In this document: piece by piece, positions 30,258 through 32,134 of the stretch
Position numbering within the stretch: position 1 is the stretch's first letter
How the letters are laid out: every line of letters starts with the position of its first letter
From: Helicobacter equorum
GTDB taxonomy: Bacteria; Campylobacterota; Campylobacteria; Campylobacterales; Helicobacteraceae
Direction: 5' to 3'
Length of the DNA: 32,134 nt
NCBI RefSeq assembly: GCF_900198655.1
Contig: NZ_FZPO01000017.1
Span: 1-32,134, forward strand
Notes under the pieces: model-generated
The model's database searches: none
What the model saw: only the letters and a program-made list of their open reading frames with translations
Told to the model about the DNA's origin: nothing
Program-made: the position numbers and the translations under genes

Positions 30258-31265
30258 TTAGTATATCTGCATAGTTGTGCAATGCAAACTACCATGCCAT
30301 TTGATGAGGGTCTTTGCAAGGACTCCTATTATGCGATGATGTGGTAGTACCTCTTGAAGAATCTGTAGGGCTTTTTTGTCATTTTTTTTGTCTCCATACA
30401 TTGGCACCAGTAGCCCACCATTGACAAACAAAAAGTTTGCATAACTCGCAGGTAGGCGTTCTTTTTTGTGATATATGGGTTTAGGAAATGGTAATGCGAT
30501 AAGCTTAAATGGCTTATCCTCTAAATCTCTAAAACTTTGTAATTCCCTCTCCATTGCACACAATGCCTCATAATGCACATCGTTTTTGTCCTCACATCGT
30601 ATATATGCAATCGTGTGCTTATCGATAAATCGTGCCAACATATCGATATGGCTATCGGTATCATCGCCAAGTAAAAAGCCATTTTCTACCCATAGAAGCT
30701 TTTTTAGCCCAAGTGTGCGTAAAAGGATAGATTCTAATTCTTGCTTGTTTAGGTGTGGGTTGCGATTTTTTTCTAAAAGGCAAGTGGTTGTAGTGAGTGC
30801 GATACCAGCACCATTGCTATCGATACTCCCACCCTCTAAGATAAGTCCTTGTGTGTGGAGATTCTCAAAAACGCCCATTGCAGAAAGTGTGGTGTTTATG
30901 GCGTTGTCATAGTTGGCAGCAAACTTTAATCCCCAGCCATTAAAACCAAAATTTAGCAAAATGTTTTGATTGTTTTGGCGTATCGTAAGTGGGGCAAAAT
31001 CTCGCGCCCACACATCATTGCTTCGCACATGAAGGATTTGTAATGTCCCATTTTTGACTTCTTTTTTACACGATGAAAGCACGAATTTTTTTGCATCTTT
31101 GTCGCGTGGATCTATGCACACCCATACAGATTCAAACTCTGCTATGCGTTTGATAAATGTAATCATACATTCTTGAGCTTCCCTAAGCATAGGCTTCCAA
31201 TCACTTTTTTTATGTGGGAATCCCACAAGCACGGACTTTTGCTTTTCCCATTCTGCACGCAACAT
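30258..31265 (-). CDS. Agmatine deiminase/peptidyl-arginine deiminase family protein
   Basis: The 335-residue protein belongs to the guanidino-group modifying family that hydrolyses agmatine to N-carbamoylputrescine, on the route to putrescine. Substrate-loop NDVWARDFAPLTI, LILEGGSIDSNG, a His-containing DDTDSHIDMLARFI and the nucleophile Cys329 in GSLHCTTMQIY are all present. The ATG at 31265 (MLRAEWEKQ) is chosen because AAGGAGG lies just upstream; the longer frame uses a TTG before that site. A TATAAT at 31293-31298 gives its promoter, divergent from tsaD. The cytoplasmic enzyme could aid polyamine supply or acid tolerance; agmatine versus a related substrate was not resolved. Confidence 0.92.
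   Translation of the reverse strand: MLRAEWEKQKSVLVGFPHKKSDWKPMLREAQECMITFIKRIAEFESVWVCIDPRDKDAKKFVLSSCKKEVKNGTLQILHVRSNDVWARDFAPLTIRQNNQNILLNFGFNGWGLKFAANYDNAINTTLSAMGVFENLHTQGLILEGGSIDSNGAGIALTTTTCLLEKNRNPHLNKQELESILLRTLGLKKLLWVENGFLLGDDTDSHIDMLARFIDKHTIAYIRCEDKNDVHYEALCAMERELQSFRDLEDKPFKLIALPFPKPIYHKKERLPASYANFLFVNGGLLVPMYGDKKNDKKALQILQEVLPHHRIIGVLAKTLIKWHGSLHCTTMQIY
30260..30287 (-). promoter_or_regulatory. Candidate promoter of the restriction cassette (TTGCAT-N16-TATACT)
   Basis: On the minus strand TTGCAT (30282-30287) and TATACT (30260-30265) are 16 bp apart and lie within the 3' end of the deiminase gene, with a leader of about 25 nt. It would allow expression independent of the deiminase gene. 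Confidence 0.4.
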
Positions 31266-31292
31266 ACCACCTCCTTGCAATGTAATGTCTCA

Positions 31293-31298
31293 ATTATA
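31293..31298 (-). promoter_or_regulatory. Candidate -10 box (TATAAT) of the deiminase gene
   Basis: Perfect TATAAT on the minus strand, 27 nt before the chosen ATG, in the 111-bp divergent gap with tsaD. Confidence 0.6.
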
Positions 31299-31326
31299 GT
31301 CTTTTATTTTTTAAAACCTAAACAAA

Positions 31327-31335
31327 TGCTATAAT
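31327..31335 (+). promoter_or_regulatory. Candidate extended -10 box (TGC-TATAAT) of tsaD
   Basis: TGC then TATAAT on the plus strand, about 41 nt before the tsaD ATG, divergent from the deiminase promoter at 31293-31298; the two -10 boxes lie 31 bp apart. Confidence 0.6.
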
Positions 31336-31376
31336 CACGCCTCTTTTGTGGAAATTTTGTAAAGGAGTGCGTTAGT

Positions 31377-32134
31377 ATGATTTTAAGCATAGAATCTAGT
31401 TGTGATGATAGCTCTTTGGCGATCACACGCTTTGCAGATCATAAGCTCCTCTTTCACACAAAGCTTTCTCAAGATTCACATCATAGCCCATTTGGTGGTG
31501 TAGTGCCAGAAATCGCCTCACGCTTACATGCGCAAAACCTTCCTATACTTTTAGAAAAAATAAAAGACTTCTTGTGTGCGACATATGATACACACACGCC
31601 ATTTGCACTACTCAAAGCTATCGCTATTGCCAATCGCCCAGGACTTAGTGTAACGCTTAGTGAGGGTATGTGTATGGCAAATGCCCTAGCCCTAAGCCTT
31701 AAGATCCCGCTACTTTGCCTTAATCATCTCAAGGGACATATTTATTCGCTTTTTATCGACAAACCTACACAGATTGGCGATGGATTAGGTGTGTTGCTTG
31801 TTTCGGGCGGACACACACAAATTTTGCATATGCGAGATTATCATCATATCACGCTTGTAGCACAAAGTCTTGATGATAGTTTTGGGGAAAGTTTTGATAA
31901 GGTGGCAAAAATGCTTTCTTTGGGCTATCCGGGGGGACCTATCGTGGAATCTTATGCAAAGAATTATGGTGGCACACTCCTGCCTATGCCTATACCACTT
32001 TTGCACGATAAGCGACTTGCTTATAGCTTTTCGGGGCTTAAAAATGCGGTGCGTTTGGAGATAGCAAGGGCACAAGATACTCTCTCAAAAGAACAAATAT
32101 GTGCAAGCTTTCAAGAAGCTGCTTGCACGCATAT
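31377..32134 (+). CDS. tsaD: tRNA N6-threonylcarbamoyladenosine transferase, N-terminal part (cut by window end)
   Basis: TsaD transfers the threonylcarbamoyl group to A37 of ANN-decoding tRNAs, with TsaB and TsaE. The first 252 codons are visible. They include the ASKHA start MILSIESSCDDSSLAI, the PEIASRLHAQNLP block, the iron-binding NHLKGHIYS, LLVSGGHTQI, and DDSFGESFDKVAKMLSLGYPGGPIVE. An AAAGGAG ribosome site precedes the ATG. The remaining C-terminal part, expected to be about 80-100 residues from the family length, lies beyond the window. No other members of the pathway are seen here. The gene is essential in most bacteria. Confidence 0.96.
   Translation, partial: MILSIESSCDDSSLAITRFADHKLLFHTKLSQDSHHSPFGGVVPEIASRLHAQNLPILLEKIKDFLCATYDTHTPFALLKAIAIANRPGLSVTLSEGMCMANALALSLKIPLLCLNHLKGHIYSLFIDKPTQIGDGLGVLLVSGGHTQILHMRDYHHITLVAQSLDDSFGESFDKVAKMLSLGYPGGPIVESYAKNYGGTLLPMPIPLLHDKRLAYSFSGLKNAVRLEIARAQDTLSKEQICASFQEAACTH

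Noticed and set aside
1-32134. CRISPR arrays, insertion sequences, tRNA or rRNA genes
   Set aside because: No regularly spaced repeats, transposase frames, target duplications or tRNA-like folds were recognised by reading both strands; a covariance-model search would be decisive.

Overview
The window looks like chromosome from a Helicobacter-type Campylobacterota, probably an enterohepatic (non-pylori) species. The DNA is AT-rich, genes are tightly packed with many 1-11 nt overlaps, and two gene orders match what I recall of H. pylori: lysC-hobA-holB-folP-conserved hypothetical, and flgI-short FlgJ-flgS. The heptamer AGAATCT/AGATTCT is strikingly frequent throughout.

Layout. 1-1384 (-): N-terminal two thirds of a dCache chemoreceptor, cut by the window edge. 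1506-7136 (-): sugar-nucleotide and surface-glycan genes: UDP-glucuronate decarboxylase-like SDR; a polytopic, possibly GT-C, membrane protein; a UGM-like flavoprotein; GtrA; and GalE. GalE carries an extra segment of about 72 residues that contains an in-frame G13 tract, a likely on/off phase-variation switch. 7200-13046 (-): xseA, an unknown helical protein, folP, holB, hobA and lysC, nearly without gaps. 13220-19198 (+): a small membrane protein; flgI, a FlgJ rod-binding protein and the flagellar kinase flgS behind a candidate sigma54 promoter; then a DUF1104-like periplasmic protein with an OmpR-type response regulator, a sensor kinase and an MnmD-like tRNA methyltransferase. 19282-21218 (+): CorA, TerC and a 71-residue membrane protein. 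21222-22564 (-): sodB and a secreted endonuclease I. 22698-23924 (+): SDR oxidoreductase and queF. 23927-24307 (-): group III truncated haemoglobin.

24308-24805 is the only long gene-free stretch; it contains several inverted repeats and a degenerate-looking reading frame. It borders a two-gene accessory cassette (24806-30227, -): a 1285-residue type IIG restriction-modification enzyme followed, one base after its stop codon, by a 520-residue pentapeptide-repeat protein with about six membrane segments. This is the best candidate here for an incompletely described defence unit. An agmatine-deiminase family gene (-) and the start of tsaD (+), divergently transcribed, close the window.

How the parts fit together. 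The glycan genes would supply and assemble surface sugars whose structure could switch through GalE. FlgS sits in an operon with basal-body genes and a promoter of the class its own pathway activates. sodB and the neighbouring SDR share a divergent control region with a perfect palindrome. Family names are from motif recognition and memory; no database search was run.
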